Source: Candidatus Methylobacter favarea (GTDB lineage Bacteria > Pseudomonadota > Gammaproteobacteria > Methylococcales > Methylomonadaceae). From it: DNA of 64,000 bases. The stretch spans positions 1 through 64,000 of the forward strand of contig NZ_CADCXN010000113.1 in NCBI RefSeq assembly GCF_902806695.1, in the 5' to 3' direction. The notes below the pieces were generated by a model. The model was given only the letters and a program-made list of their open reading frames with translations. It searched no databases and was not told the origin of the DNA. This document shows positions 27,028 to 35,357 of this stretch, in pieces (position 1 is the stretch's first letter; each line of letters begins with the position of its first letter). The position numbers and the translations under genes were made by a program.

Positions 27028-27975
27028 TTAGTGAATCGTCTTTTCAATATGATCCATCAGCAGCCCGGCAATATTAAGCCCAAACTGACGATCCAGTTCC
27101 TGCACGCAGGTAGGGCTGGTTACATTAATTTCAGTCAGCTTATCGCCTATTACATCAAGTCCTGCAAAAACCAGCCCCCTTTGCCGGAGTGCAGGCCCGA
27201 CTTCACTGGCAATCCAGTGATCTCTTTTTGTCAATGGACGGCCTTCCGCAGAGCCGCCGGCCGCAAGATTGCCGCGGGTTTCACCTTGAGCCGGTATACG
27301 CGCCAGGGCATAGGGCACTGCTTCACCGTTAACCACTATAATGCGCTTATCGCCGTCCTTAATTGCGGGCAGATACTTTTGCGCCATAACATACCGCTTG
27401 TTATATTGAGTCATAGTTTCCAGTATCACGCTGAGATTGGGATCGCCCGGACGCAAATGAAAAATTGATGTGCCGCCCATGCCATCCAGGGGCTTTAGTA
27501 TAATTTCTCCCTGTTCCTGAAGAAAGCTCCTGATTCTGGCGGCTTCTCTGGCCACCAGGGTTTCAGCGCAGCACTGCGGAAACCAGGCGGTAAAAAGCTT
27601 TTCATTGGCATCCCGCAACGACTGCGGTTTATTTACCACATAGACACCCAAATTTTCCGCGCGTTCCAATAAATACGTGGCATAAATATATTCCTGATCG
27701 AAAGGCGGATCCTTGCGCATCATAATTACATTCAGCTGATCCAGTGGAATATCCTGTTCTGAAATAAACCGGTGCCACTGTTGTTCATGGCGCTCAACCT
27801 GTAAGGTCCTGGTCCGGGCATAAGCTCTGCCGTTTCTAAGATACAAGTCATTAAGCTCCATATAATGCAATTCCCAGCCCCTAGCCTGGGCTTCAAGCAA
27901 CATGGCAAAACTGGTATCTTTTTTAATATTTATATGGGCTATGGAGTCCATGACCATACCGAACTTGATAAGCAT
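27028..27975 (-). CDS. gshB: GshB, glutathione synthetase
   Basis: GshB joins gamma-glutamylcysteine and glycine with ATP to make glutathione. The 315-residue product has the ATP-grasp fold, with MRKDPPFDQEYIYATYLLE in the N-terminal domain, EIILKPLDGMGGTSIF, and GDKRIIVVNGEAVPYALARI. The end has GLDVIGDKLTEINVTSPTC. The open frame runs upstream to 28053, but AGGA lies five bases before the ATG at 27975 and the family starts with this MLIKFGMVMD-type sequence. It heads the operon that runs to pyrC'. Confidence 0.96.
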   Translation of the reverse strand: MLIKFGMVMDSIAHINIKKDTSFAMLLEAQARGWELHYMELNDLYLRNGRAYARTRTLQVERHEQQWHRFISEQDIPLDQLNVIMMRKDPPFDQEYIYATYLLERAENLGVYVVNKPQSLRDANEKLFTAWFPQCCAETLVAREAARIRSFLQEQGEIILKPLDGMGGTSIFHLRPGDPNLSVILETMTQYNKRYVMAQKYLPAIKDGDKRIIVVNGEAVPYALARIPAQGETRGNLAAGGSAEGRPLTKRDHWIASEVGPALRQRGLVFAGLDVIGDKLTEINVTSPTCVQELDRQFGLNIAGLLMDHIEKTIH

Positions 27976-28117
27976 TATTATCCTGTTAAAGCAATAAGGA
28001 AACGTCCCTTTGAGGACGAAGCCAATGATGGGGCCGAGATCTGAAGCCGACAAGTCGATTTGATTACTTTAAAACATACCTGGTCAGCGCTAGTAAGGTT
28101 CATTTTATAGATTGTTA

Positions 28118-28146
28118 TTTACCTTGAAAAGATTTTTTGGTATAAA
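28118..28146 (+). promoter_or_regulatory. sigma-70 promoter of rpmB-rpmG
   Basis: TTTACC (28118-28123) and TATAAA (28141-28146) are separated by exactly 17 bases. Transcription would start near 28153, giving a leader of about 37 bases with AGAGG before the rpmB ATG. It lies in the divergent gap between gshB and rpmB. Confidence 0.6.
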
Positions 28147-28189
28147 GACCAGCTAACTTTCAGATTTAGGCACAGACTAGAGGTTCATC

Positions 28190-28426
28190 ATGTCCAGAGT
28201 ATGTCAGGTAACAGGAAAACATCCGATTACCGGTAATAACGTATCACACGCCAACAACAAAACCAAAAGACGCTTTCTTCCCAATCTGCAATTCCACCGA
28301 TTTTGGGTAGAAACCGAGAACCGCTGGCTTCGTCTTCGGATTTCCGCCAAGGGCATGCGTATCATTGATAAAAAGGGCATTGATGCTGTTCTGGCTGATA
28401 TGCGCAGTAATGGCGATAAAATCTAA
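28190..28426 (+). CDS. rpmB: 50S ribosomal protein L28
   Basis: L28 is a small protein of the large ribosomal subunit. The 78-residue product is standard in length and sequence: [20 protein letters not shown], then [37 protein letters not shown] and a short tail. It has no zinc-binding cysteine set beyond the single Cys5. rpmG follows after 14 bases, the common rpmB-rpmG pair. Confidence 0.98.
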   Translation: MSRVCQVTGKHPITGNNVSHANNKTKRRFLPNLQFHRFWVETENRWLRLRISAKGMRIIDKKGIDAVLADMRSNGDKI

Positions 28427-28440
28427 AGAGGAGAGAGAAA

Positions 28441-28596
28441 ATGCGCGATAAAATTAAACTGGTTTCTACGGAAGGCACCGGGCACTTTTACACCACGACA
28501 AAAAACAAGCGAACCATGCCTGAAAAAATGGAGATTAAAAAATTTGACCCGGTTGTTCGCAAACATGTGCTGTACAAGGAAGCCAAAATCAAATAA
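28441..28596 (+). CDS. rpmG: 50S ribosomal protein L33
   Basis: L33 is a large-subunit protein of 51 residues here: [20 protein letters not shown], then [19 protein letters not shown] and [12 protein letters not shown]. This is the form without zinc cysteines. GAGGAGAG precedes the ATG. The gene is short, but its match to the family is unmistakable. A hairpin terminator follows. Confidence 0.97.
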   Translation: MRDKIKLVSTEGTGHFYTTTKNKRTMPEKMEIKKFDPVVRKHVLYKEAKIK

Positions 28597-28626
28597 TTAC
28601 GGCTTGCTGATCTCGCTTATGTGGCC

Positions 28627-28654
28627 AAACCACAGCTGATTGTTCTGTGGTTTT
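28627..28654. terminator. terminator after rpmG, probably bidirectional
   Basis: AAACCACAG (28627-28635) pairs perfectly with CTGTGGTTT (28645-28653) around a 9-base loop. The T-tract after it is short (TTTT) and the A-tract before it is AAA. It lies between rpmG and the converging gene that ends at 28678, so it can serve both. Confidence 0.7.
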
Positions 28655-28677
28655 GCTGACTGTTCCGATTGAATCCT

Positions 28678-29178
28678 TCATTTAGCGGCCTTAAGTCTCT
28701 CCAGAACCTGAGTCAATTTTTCCATCTGTCTGGATAAAATTCGATACCGCTTTTCAATATGCTCCTTTTCAAGCGTCAGCTCCCGGTATTTATCCGTGAG
28801 TTGACGGTTCGTTTTTCTCAGGTTTTCATTTTCTGATTTAAGAAATTTTATCTGGTTTTCCCAATCGCTACCGGCAGCAACTAGTGAATGATCATCAGAC
28901 TCCGGCCGATTTTTCAGAGCAACGCTTTCTCCGGATTCAATCAGCGTCTCAATGCCGTCGTCTATTTTAAAATGAGCGGTTTCATTGCCCGGATCGGGCG
29001 CAATGCCTTCCATTCCGCCTTTTAAAATCCTGGCGTTAAATTTATGCTTAAGCAATAAAAATGCCGCCGCCTCACTGATCTTTCCGTCAGCGCAAACAAC
29101 GATCACGGGTTTTTCACGATTCAGGGTCTTAAGCTGCATTCGTAGTGAGAAAAACGGCGCATTAATACTGTAATTCAA
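28678..29178 (-). CDS. fragment: rhodanese C-terminal part with coiled coil
   Basis: This is the last frame of the broken gene. Its first ATG (29178) lies inside the rhodanese fold, after the DVRSQEEY segment, so the ATG is not a natural start. The residues include REKPVIVVCADGKISEAAA with the active-site Cys in VCADGK, then a Glu/Lys/Arg-rich heptad region (ENENLRKTNRQLTDKYREL) to the end. The coiled coil suggests self-association. Confidence 0.55.
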   Translation of the reverse strand: MNYSINAPFFSLRMQLKTLNREKPVIVVCADGKISEAAAFLLLKHKFNARILKGGMEGIAPDPGNETAHFKIDDGIETLIESGESVALKNRPESDDHSLVAAGSDWENQIKFLKSENENLRKTNRQLTDKYRELTLEKEHIEKRYRILSRQMEKLTQVLERLKAAK

Positions 29179-29216
29179 ATGCCGGACATTATATTCCTCC
29201 TGGGAACGAACATCGA

Positions 29217-29663
29217 TTAAAGCGGCTCCTGTTTTAATGCCTCCAGCATCACTGCATAATTTACAAACTTTAAAGACGGCTTCTTTACCCAGGATAAAAA
29301 ATGTTTTTTCTCCAGACGCAATAAACTCATATCCGTCAATGCCGTAATGGTTACATTCCGGGGCGCATCGGATATCAGAGCATCTTCGCCAAAGGTGTCA
29401 CCGTTTCGCAGTCGGGCTAATTTAATATCTTTCGCGGTTGGCGACGGCTTTCGGGCTAGCTGGCATTCCCCGCTTTTTATCAAATAAAAGTAATCACCGG
29501 CGCTGTCTTGCTCAACAATGATCTCGCCTTTATTAAAACTGATCATTTCCATGCTCATTAAAATTTTTTGTAAATTTATGGGCGGAAGGCATTGAAAAAC
29601 TGGCAATTTCAGTAAGGCTGTCATCCAGTCATCCTGATCGGCTTCAGGCTCTTCAGTGACCAT
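29217..29663 (-). CDS. fragment: second cyclic-nucleotide-binding domain
   Basis: This is the middle frame of the broken gene, and on its own it has an ATG (MVTEEPEADQDD). The 148 residues hold one full cNMP-binding domain: FNKGEIIVEQDSAGDYFYLI, KSGECQLARK and LRNGDTFGEDALISDAPRN. It stops at 29217 just before the rhodanese part, which continues in another frame. It could be translated alone, but the domain logic says it is a piece of a longer protein. Confidence 0.6.
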   Translation of the reverse strand: MVTEEPEADQDDWMTALLKLPVFQCLPPINLQKILMSMEMISFNKGEIIVEQDSAGDYFYLIKSGECQLARKPSPTAKDIKLARLRNGDTFGEDALISDAPRNVTITALTDMSLLRLEKKHFLSWVKKPSLKFVNYAVMLEALKQEPL

Positions 29664-30185
29664 ATACGAGTTGTCCTCTTTATAACAAAGGGGGGCGGAC
29701 TATTAACAATATCAGCATCGAGGCGCAAAAAACGCACTATTCTCTTTGCTATTGCATCAATTTTTCTCGAAATCTTGTGAGCTAATGCAAATCGTGCAGG
29801 TTCACTTCCAGCGCTAATAACTTCACCGATAAGGCCTTCTGCCTTAAGAATAACTTCGCCCTTTAACAAATAGACAAGGTCGGTGTCCGTATTTCCTTTT
29901 TTAAATAAAACTTCGCCTCGGGATTCCTGTACAGTCATTTCGACGCATAATTCGCTAAACCGGGCGCCCGGCCATTTGTTATGCGGGATTCACTTGCGAA
30001 TAAGCCCGCCGTCTTCAGTGTTCAACTCCCCAGCCATCAAAATAACTTAAGCGAGATCATTTAATTGGATAGTAGATTATTATGTCCCGATGGTCAGGAA
30101 ACTATAGACTTTAACCTTGGGTCTTGTATTAAATACTTTTAAATATATAGTGTCTATTAAGCCGTTTAACGCTCAGGGAGCCATA

Positions 30186-31541
30186 ATGAAGAATAAGTTA
30201 TTGAAACAGCTGGTATGTATATCTTTTTTATCCATTTTTATTCCTCCGATATCTCAGGCTGCCCTGCCGGCTTTTGTCGAAGGCGGCCAGTTGCCCTCGC
30301 TTGCTCCGATGCTTGAGCGCAGCATGCCGGCGGTAGTGAATATCTCGACATCGACCAATATCGAGATTAGGGACAATCCGCTCATGCAGGATCCGTTTTT
30401 TCGTTACTTTTTTAATGTGCCTGATCAGCCCCGTCAACTGCAGCGTAACAGTCTGGGTTCAGGCGTGATTATCGACAGCCAGCACGGCTATGTCCTGACT
30501 AATAATCACGTAATCGATAAGGCCAGTAAAATTATGGTGACCTTAAATGACGGGCGCCAGCTCAACGCCGAATTAATCGGCGCCGATCCCGAAGCCGATG
30601 TGGCGGTAATTCATATTCCTGCCGATAATTTAACACAGCTGCCAATAGCCGACTCAAGCCAGTTGAAAGTCGGTGATTTTGTCGTCGCCATCGGTAATCC
30701 GTTTGGCCTGGGCCAGACAGTAACATCCGGCATTATCAGCGCCCTGGGACGTTCCGGTCTTGGCATAGAAGGGTATGAAGATTTTATCCAGACCGATGCT
30801 TCAATTAATCCGGGCAATTCCGGAGGCGCGCTCGTTAATCTGCGGGGCGAATTCATCGGCATGAACACGGCGATTCTCGCACCCACAGGCGGAAATGTCG
30901 GCATAGGCTTTGCCATTCCCTCCAATATGGCTATGACGATTAAGGACGCGCTGGTTAAACACGGGGAAGTCCGCCGCGGTTTGTTAGGGGTAATCACCCA
31001 GGATTTGACGCCTGAACTGGTCAATGCGTTTAATCTGAAAAGCAGGCAAGGCGCGGTTATCAGCCGGATTGAAAGTAACTCCCCGGCCGCAAAAGCCGGT
31101 TTGGAGCCCGGCGATATTATTGTCGCCGCTAATGGCCGACCGATTAGAAACAGCTATGATCTTCGCAATATCATTGGCCTTATGCAAATTGGCGATCAGG
31201 TGAGCCTGGAATATTTTCACGGCAGTGAAAAAAAAGAAGTTACCGCCACTATCGGCAAAGCGACGCGCGCACAATTGGCCGGAGAGAATCTCCACCCGAG
31301 ACTGCGGGGCGCCTTATTGACTGCAACGCAAAAGGATCAGGTTGAAGGGGTTTTAATTGCCAAAATCGACAGTTCATCGCCTGCCTGGCGTGCTGGTCTC
31401 CGCGCCGGAGACGTTATCGTTTCCGCTAATCGCTATCGTATTCGCAATCTTGTCGAATTAAGACAGGTGGTTGATCCTAACGAGGCTTTGCTGCTTAATA
31501 TTCAGCGGGGACAGGAAGGCTTCTTTGTTGTGTTAAAGTAA
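30186..31541 (+). CDS. degQ: DegQ/DegP-type periplasmic serine protease
   Basis: Do-family proteases degrade or refold damaged envelope proteins. The 451-residue product has a signal peptide (MKNKLLKQLVCISFLSIFIP, cut near ISQA). Then comes a trypsin-like domain with His108 (LTNNHVID), Asp138 (PEADVAVI) and Ser212 (INPGNSGGALVN), and two PDZ domains (GLLGVITQDLTPEL, SPAAKAGLEPGDIIVAANG; then SPAWRAGLRAGDVIVSANR). The open frame begins at 30117, but GGGAG precedes the ATG at 30186 and the signal peptide fits it. The long Q-linker of DegP is absent, which favours DegQ/MucD type. Confidence 0.94.
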   Translation: MKNKLLKQLVCISFLSIFIPPISQAALPAFVEGGQLPSLAPMLERSMPAVVNISTSTNIEIRDNPLMQDPFFRYFFNVPDQPRQLQRNSLGSGVIIDSQHGYVLTNNHVIDKASKIMVTLNDGRQLNAELIGADPEADVAVIHIPADNLTQLPIADSSQLKVGDFVVAIGNPFGLGQTVTSGIISALGRSGLGIEGYEDFIQTDASINPGNSGGALVNLRGEFIGMNTAILAPTGGNVGIGFAIPSNMAMTIKDALVKHGEVRRGLLGVITQDLTPELVNAFNLKSRQGAVISRIESNSPAAKAGLEPGDIIVAANGRPIRNSYDLRNIIGLMQIGDQVSLEYFHGSEKKEVTATIGKATRAQLAGENLHPRLRGALLTATQKDQVEGVLIAKIDSSSPAWRAGLRAGDVIVSANRYRIRNLVELRQVVDPNEALLLNIQRGQEGFFVVLK

Positions 31542-31557
31542 TGTCAAAGATTAAAAA

Positions 31558-31595
31558 TGTTATTGCTCATATCAATAACAGAAATCTGTATTTTT
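31558..31595 (+). terminator. possible terminator after degQ
   Basis: TGTTATTG (31558-31565) pairs with CAATAACA (31573-31580) around a 7-base loop. The stem is AT-rich, and the TTTTT run lies 11 bases further on, so it is a weak candidate. It separates degQ from moaB. Confidence 0.3.
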
Positions 31596-31646
31596 GCCGA
31601 ATCAGCAAAGAGTCGACAGGGCATTTTTTCATATTGATATAAAACC

Positions 31647-32168
31647 GTGACTGCTGAAAAACAATTTATACCGTTAAACATTGCCGTGCTGGTGGTATCC
31701 GACAGCCGTACTGAGGCCGATGATGTATCCGGCAACCTGCTGGTTGAGCGCGCAATTGATGCAGGACACTGCGTTATTGAAAAGAAAATTGTGCCTGATA
31801 ATATTTACCGGATCAGGGCCGCGGTTTCCAGCTGGATTGCCGCGGATGCGATTAATGTAGTATTAACCACAGGCGGCACGGGCGTAACCGGCAGAGACGG
31901 CACTCCGGAGGCGGTTGAGCCTTTGCTGGATAAGACGCTGGCCGGTTTTGGCGAAATTTTCAGAATGATTTCCTATCAGGAAATTAAAACCTCGACCATT
32001 CAGTCTCGGGCCATTGCCGGCGTCGCCAATGCGACCTATATATTTTGTCTGCCCGGTTCATCAGGAGCATGCCGCACCGCCTGGGATGTATTAATCAGGG
32101 AGCAACTTGATTACCGCACCCGGCCCTGCAATCTGGTGCAGCTCATGCCCAGGCTGAGGGAGGAATAA
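31647..32168 (+). CDS. moaB: MoaB, molybdenum cofactor biosynthesis protein
   Basis: MoaB-type proteins bind molybdopterin and may adenylylate it. The 173-residue product has the family motifs VVSDSRTEADDVSGNLL, VVLTTGGTGVTGRDGTPEAV (the MPT-binding TGGTG) and YIFCLPGSSGACRTAWDV. The start is a GTG at 31647; no better ATG exists upstream in frame, and the ribosome site is weak. It is followed two bases later by a DUF423 gene that also uses GTG. Confidence 0.92.
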   Translation: MTAEKQFIPLNIAVLVVSDSRTEADDVSGNLLVERAIDAGHCVIEKKIVPDNIYRIRAAVSSWIAADAINVVLTTGGTGVTGRDGTPEAVEPLLDKTLAGFGEIFRMISYQEIKTSTIQSRAIAGVANATYIFCLPGSSGACRTAWDVLIREQLDYRTRPCNLVQLMPRLREE

Positions 32169-32170
32169 CA

Positions 32171-32566
32171 GTGCATTCTGTGTTTTTATTTCTCGGCGCT
32201 ATAAATGCATTTATCGGCGTCGGCATGGGCGCCTTCGGCGCGCATCGCCTAAAAGTCCTGTTAAGTCCGGAAATGTTAAGCGTTTATCAAACCGGTGTCA
32301 CCTATCATATGTGGCATGCGCTGGGCCTGATCAGCATTGGGCTTATCCGGCAGCAAGCGCCTGATTCCAGCCTGTTGCGTTGGGCGGGGTGGCTGATGTT
32401 CATCGGCATAATTCTTTTTTCCGGCAGTTTATATTTACTGGCAATATTAAATATAAGAGGTCTGGGTATAATTACCCCTTTCGGCGGCCTTGCTTTTTTA
32501 ACAGCCTGGCTATTGCTTAGCCTTTTCGCCGCCAGGAACAACTTGACATTACCAGGAAAAAAATAA
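32171..32566 (+). CDS. DUF423 small membrane protein
   Basis: The 131-residue product has four hydrophobic segments and the DUF423 signature near the start, GAINAFIGVGMGAFGAHRLK, with YQTGVTYHMWHALGLISIG and SGSLYLLAILNIRGLGIITP after it. The family (E. coli YgdD) has no established function. The start is GTG, with AGGA upstream. Its TAA shares one base with the pepN ATG (TAATG), so the two are probably co-translated. Confidence 0.9.
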   Translation: MHSVFLFLGAINAFIGVGMGAFGAHRLKVLLSPEMLSVYQTGVTYHMWHALGLISIGLIRQQAPDSSLLRWAGWLMFIGIILFSGSLYLLAILNIRGLGIITPFGGLAFLTAWLLLSLFAARNNLTLPGKK

Positions 32567-35220
32567 TGCGCGACGCTAATCTCCACACCATTTACCTGAA
32601 AGACTATACAGCTCCCGAGTATCTTATTCACAACGTGGCCCTGAATTTTGTCCTTGATGAGGAAAAAACCCGGGTTACCTCAAGGCTCACCATGAGCCGC
32701 AACCCCGCCAGTCAGTCGCGCGACCAGTCACTGACTTTAGCCGGCGAAAACCTGATATTAATCCGTATAAATCTGAATGACGGGAATGACCTGACCGAAG
32801 AGCAGTACCAACTGACTCATGACTCATTAATTATTAATGAAGTGCCGCAGCAGCAAAATTTTATCCTTATCATCGAAAACCTGATTAATCCGAAAGCCAA
32901 TACCGCCCTGGAAGGGCTATATCTGTCCAACAGCATGTTGTGCACGCAATGCGAAGCGGAAGGCTTTAGAAAAATCACTTATTTTCTGGACCGTCCCGAT
33001 GTGATGGCGAAATTTACCACGACTTTGGTTGCCGATAAGAATCGCTATCCGGTTTTATTGTCGAATGGCAACAAAGTCGATCGAGGCGAATTGCCCGGTA
33101 ATCTTCACTGGGTGACCTGGGAAGATCCGTTCAACAAGCCCTGTTATTTATTTGCGCTGGTTGCCGGGCGGCTGGAATGTCTGGAAGACAGCTTTACGAC
33201 GCTGTCCGGCCGCCGCATCAGCTTGCAAATCTTCGTCGAAAAACAGGATATCGATAAATGCGGCCATGCCATGCAATCGCTGAAAAACGCCATGCGCTGG
33301 GATGAGAAGGTCTATGGACGCGAATATGATCTGGATTTATATATGATCGTCGCAGTAAGCCATTTCAATATGGGTGCGATGGAAAACAAGGGACTTAATG
33401 TATTCAATACCAAATTTGTGCTGGCCCGGCCCGATACGGCCACTGACTCTGATTATGAGCATATTGAAGGCGTTATCGGCCATGAATATTTCCATAACTG
33501 GACCGGCAACCGCATCACCTGCCGGGACTGGTTCCAGCTCAGCCTGAAAGAAGGTTTTACGGTATTTCGCGATCAGGAATTTACCGGCGACCGGACCTCG
33601 AAAGCCGTAAAACGCATTGAAGACGTCAATATGCTGCGCACCCGCCAGTTTGCCGAAGACGCAGGCCCTCTGGCGCATCCGGTACGCCCTGAGTCCTACA
33701 TTGAAATCAACAATTTTTACACCTTGACCGTGTATGAAAAAGGCGCGGAAGTGGTAAGAATGATACATACCTTGCTGGGAGCTGAAGGCTTTCGCAAAGG
33801 CAGTGATTTATATTTTGAGCGCCATGACGGGCAGGCCGTTACCTGCGATGATTTCATCAAGGCCATGGAAGACGCCAACGCGGCGGATTTGAAACAATTC
33901 CGGCGCTGGTATTCCCAGGCCGGCACGCCGGTAGTAAGTGTGCAGCAGCATTATGATCAAGCTACAAAAACGCTTGCCTTAACCCTCAGGCAAAGCTGCC
34001 CGCCGACTCCCGGGCAAGCGGTTAAAGAACCGCTGCATATTCCCGTTAGAATAGGCCTGCTTAATAGCGACGGCTCTATAGCTTCCTGCCTGATGCAAGG
34101 CACGAATCAGGCCACTGAAGAAGTGATTCTGCCGCTAACCCAATCAGAACAATCCTTTACTTTCGAGAATTTACCGGCGTCAAAGCCCATTCTTTCCATT
34201 CTAAGAGGATTTTCAGCACCTGTTAAACTGGTGCTGGAGCGCAGTCTTGAAGAACTGGCCTTTTTATTAAGCTACGACCGCGATACCTTTAATCGTTGGG
34301 AAGCGGGACAACAGCTGGCCGGCCAGATAATCTCAGGACTAATCGCCGATGTGCAACAAGGCCGGGAACTCCAGGTAAATCCAGTTTTTATCAAGGCATT
34401 CAAACAGGTACTGGAGCAAGCCTGGGATGACTTATCCTATTTTTCCTTATTGCTCAGCCTGCCCTCGGAAACCTATCTGGCAGAGCAAATGCAGTTTATT
34501 GATGTAGAAGCCATTCATAAAGCCAGAGAATGTGTTGCACTAACGCTAGCTGAACAGCTACAAGCGCAGTTTAAAACCTTGTACCTGGCCAATAATCGTG
34601 AAGAGTCAGGGCAGTTTGATGCCGGCGCTATCGGACGCAGACGGATTAAAAACACTTGCCTGGGTTATTTAGGCAAACTGGAAAATAAAGAGATTCAGGA
34701 GTGGGCGACTACAGCCCAGAACACCGCTAAAAATATGACTGACCAAATTGCAGCGTTGGCGGTTATCGTCAATAATCCGCATCCTGCCAGACAATCCTGT
34801 CTGGATAATTTTTACCGGCAATGGCAGGCCGAAGCGCTGGTCATTGATAAATGGTTTGCCTTGCAAGCTTCCAGTCCCATGCCGGATACATTTGCCAAGG
34901 TTCTGTCACTCATGAAGCATCCGGCCTTTGACTTAAAAAACCCGAATCGCGTCAGAGCTTTAATCGGAGCCTTCAGCCAGGCCAATCCGCTGCATTTTCA
35001 TGCCGCCAATGGTCAGGGTTATCAATTTCTCGCCGATCAGATTATTGCCCTGAACTCCCTCAATCCGCAGGTCGCTTCCCGCATGGTGAATGCGTTAACT
35101 TCATGGCGCCGGTATGATAAGGCAAGACAGGAGTTGATGACGGCACAACTAAAAAGAATTATTTCTACTGAAGCGATTTCCGGCGATGTTTACGAAGTGG
35201 CGAGTAAAAGTCTTCTCTGA
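32566..35220 (+). CDS. pepN: PepN, aminopeptidase N
   Basis: PepN is a broad zinc aminopeptidase (M1 family) of the cytoplasm. The 884-residue product shows MGAMENKGLNVFN, which recognises the free amino end, and the zinc site HEYFH (about residues 306-310) in GHEYFHNWTGNR, with the third ligand Glu in SLKEGFTVF. The C-terminal half has the all-helical PepN domains (RYDKARQELMTAQL at the end). Length is close to E. coli PepN. It starts one base inside the DUF423 stop. Confidence 0.97.
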   Translation: MRDANLHTIYLKDYTAPEYLIHNVALNFVLDEEKTRVTSRLTMSRNPASQSRDQSLTLAGENLILIRINLNDGNDLTEEQYQLTHDSLIINEVPQQQNFILIIENLINPKANTALEGLYLSNSMLCTQCEAEGFRKITYFLDRPDVMAKFTTTLVADKNRYPVLLSNGNKVDRGELPGNLHWVTWEDPFNKPCYLFALVAGRLECLEDSFTTLSGRRISLQIFVEKQDIDKCGHAMQSLKNAMRWDEKVYGREYDLDLYMIVAVSHFNMGAMENKGLNVFNTKFVLARPDTATDSDYEHIEGVIGHEYFHNWTGNRITCRDWFQLSLKEGFTVFRDQEFTGDRTSKAVKRIEDVNMLRTRQFAEDAGPLAHPVRPESYIEINNFYTLTVYEKGAEVVRMIHTLLGAEGFRKGSDLYFERHDGQAVTCDDFIKAMEDANAADLKQFRRWYSQAGTPVVSVQQHYDQATKTLALTLRQSCPPTPGQAVKEPLHIPVRIGLLNSDGSIASCLMQGTNQATEEVILPLTQSEQSFTFENLPASKPILSILRGFSAPVKLVLERSLEELAFLLSYDRDTFNRWEAGQQLAGQIISGLIADVQQGRELQVNPVFIKAFKQVLEQAWDDLSYFSLLLSLPSETYLAEQMQFIDVEAIHKARECVALTLAEQLQAQFKTLYLANNREESGQFDAGAIGRRRIKNTCLGYLGKLENKEIQEWATTAQNTAKNMTDQIAALAVIVNNPHPARQSCLDNFYRQWQAEALVIDKWFALQASSPMPDTFAKVLSLMKHPAFDLKNPNRVRALIGAFSQANPLHFHAANGQGYQFLADQIIALNSLNPQVASRMVNALTSWRRYDKARQELMTAQLKRIISTEAISGDVYEVASKSLL

Positions 35221-35357
35221 AACATCAGCGCCGGGGATATGTTTTTGCCCCTAATTGCTCGTTAAATCATCCGGAACGTTGCATTGGCTGATAAAATATA
35301 AAATTATCGCCAATGCCATGCATATAATCGTTAAAAGCTCATCGCCGAGAGGACACT

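Larger units (their letters stand above)
28678..30037 (-). pseudogene. broken gene: two cyclic-nucleotide-binding domains, rhodanese domain, coiled coil
   Basis: Three frames join into one protein of about 450 residues. Frame one starts MAGELNTEDGGLIRK at 30037, hits an in-frame TGA (29992-29990), then reads through IPHNKWPGARFSELC and GEVLFKKGNTDTDLVYLLKG (cNMP domain 1). A run of six G (plus strand 29690-29695) marks a frameshift into DWMTALLKLPVF and FGEDALISDAPRNVTI (cNMP domain 2). A second shift near 29230 leads to GAALIDVRSQEEYNVRHL, a rhodanese domain in which the active-site Cys is in VIVVCADGKISEAAAF. A coiled-coil tail of about 70 residues ends the protein. Genes with this domain order occur intact in other gammaproteobacteria. 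Sequencing error could explain the shifts. Confidence 0.75.
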
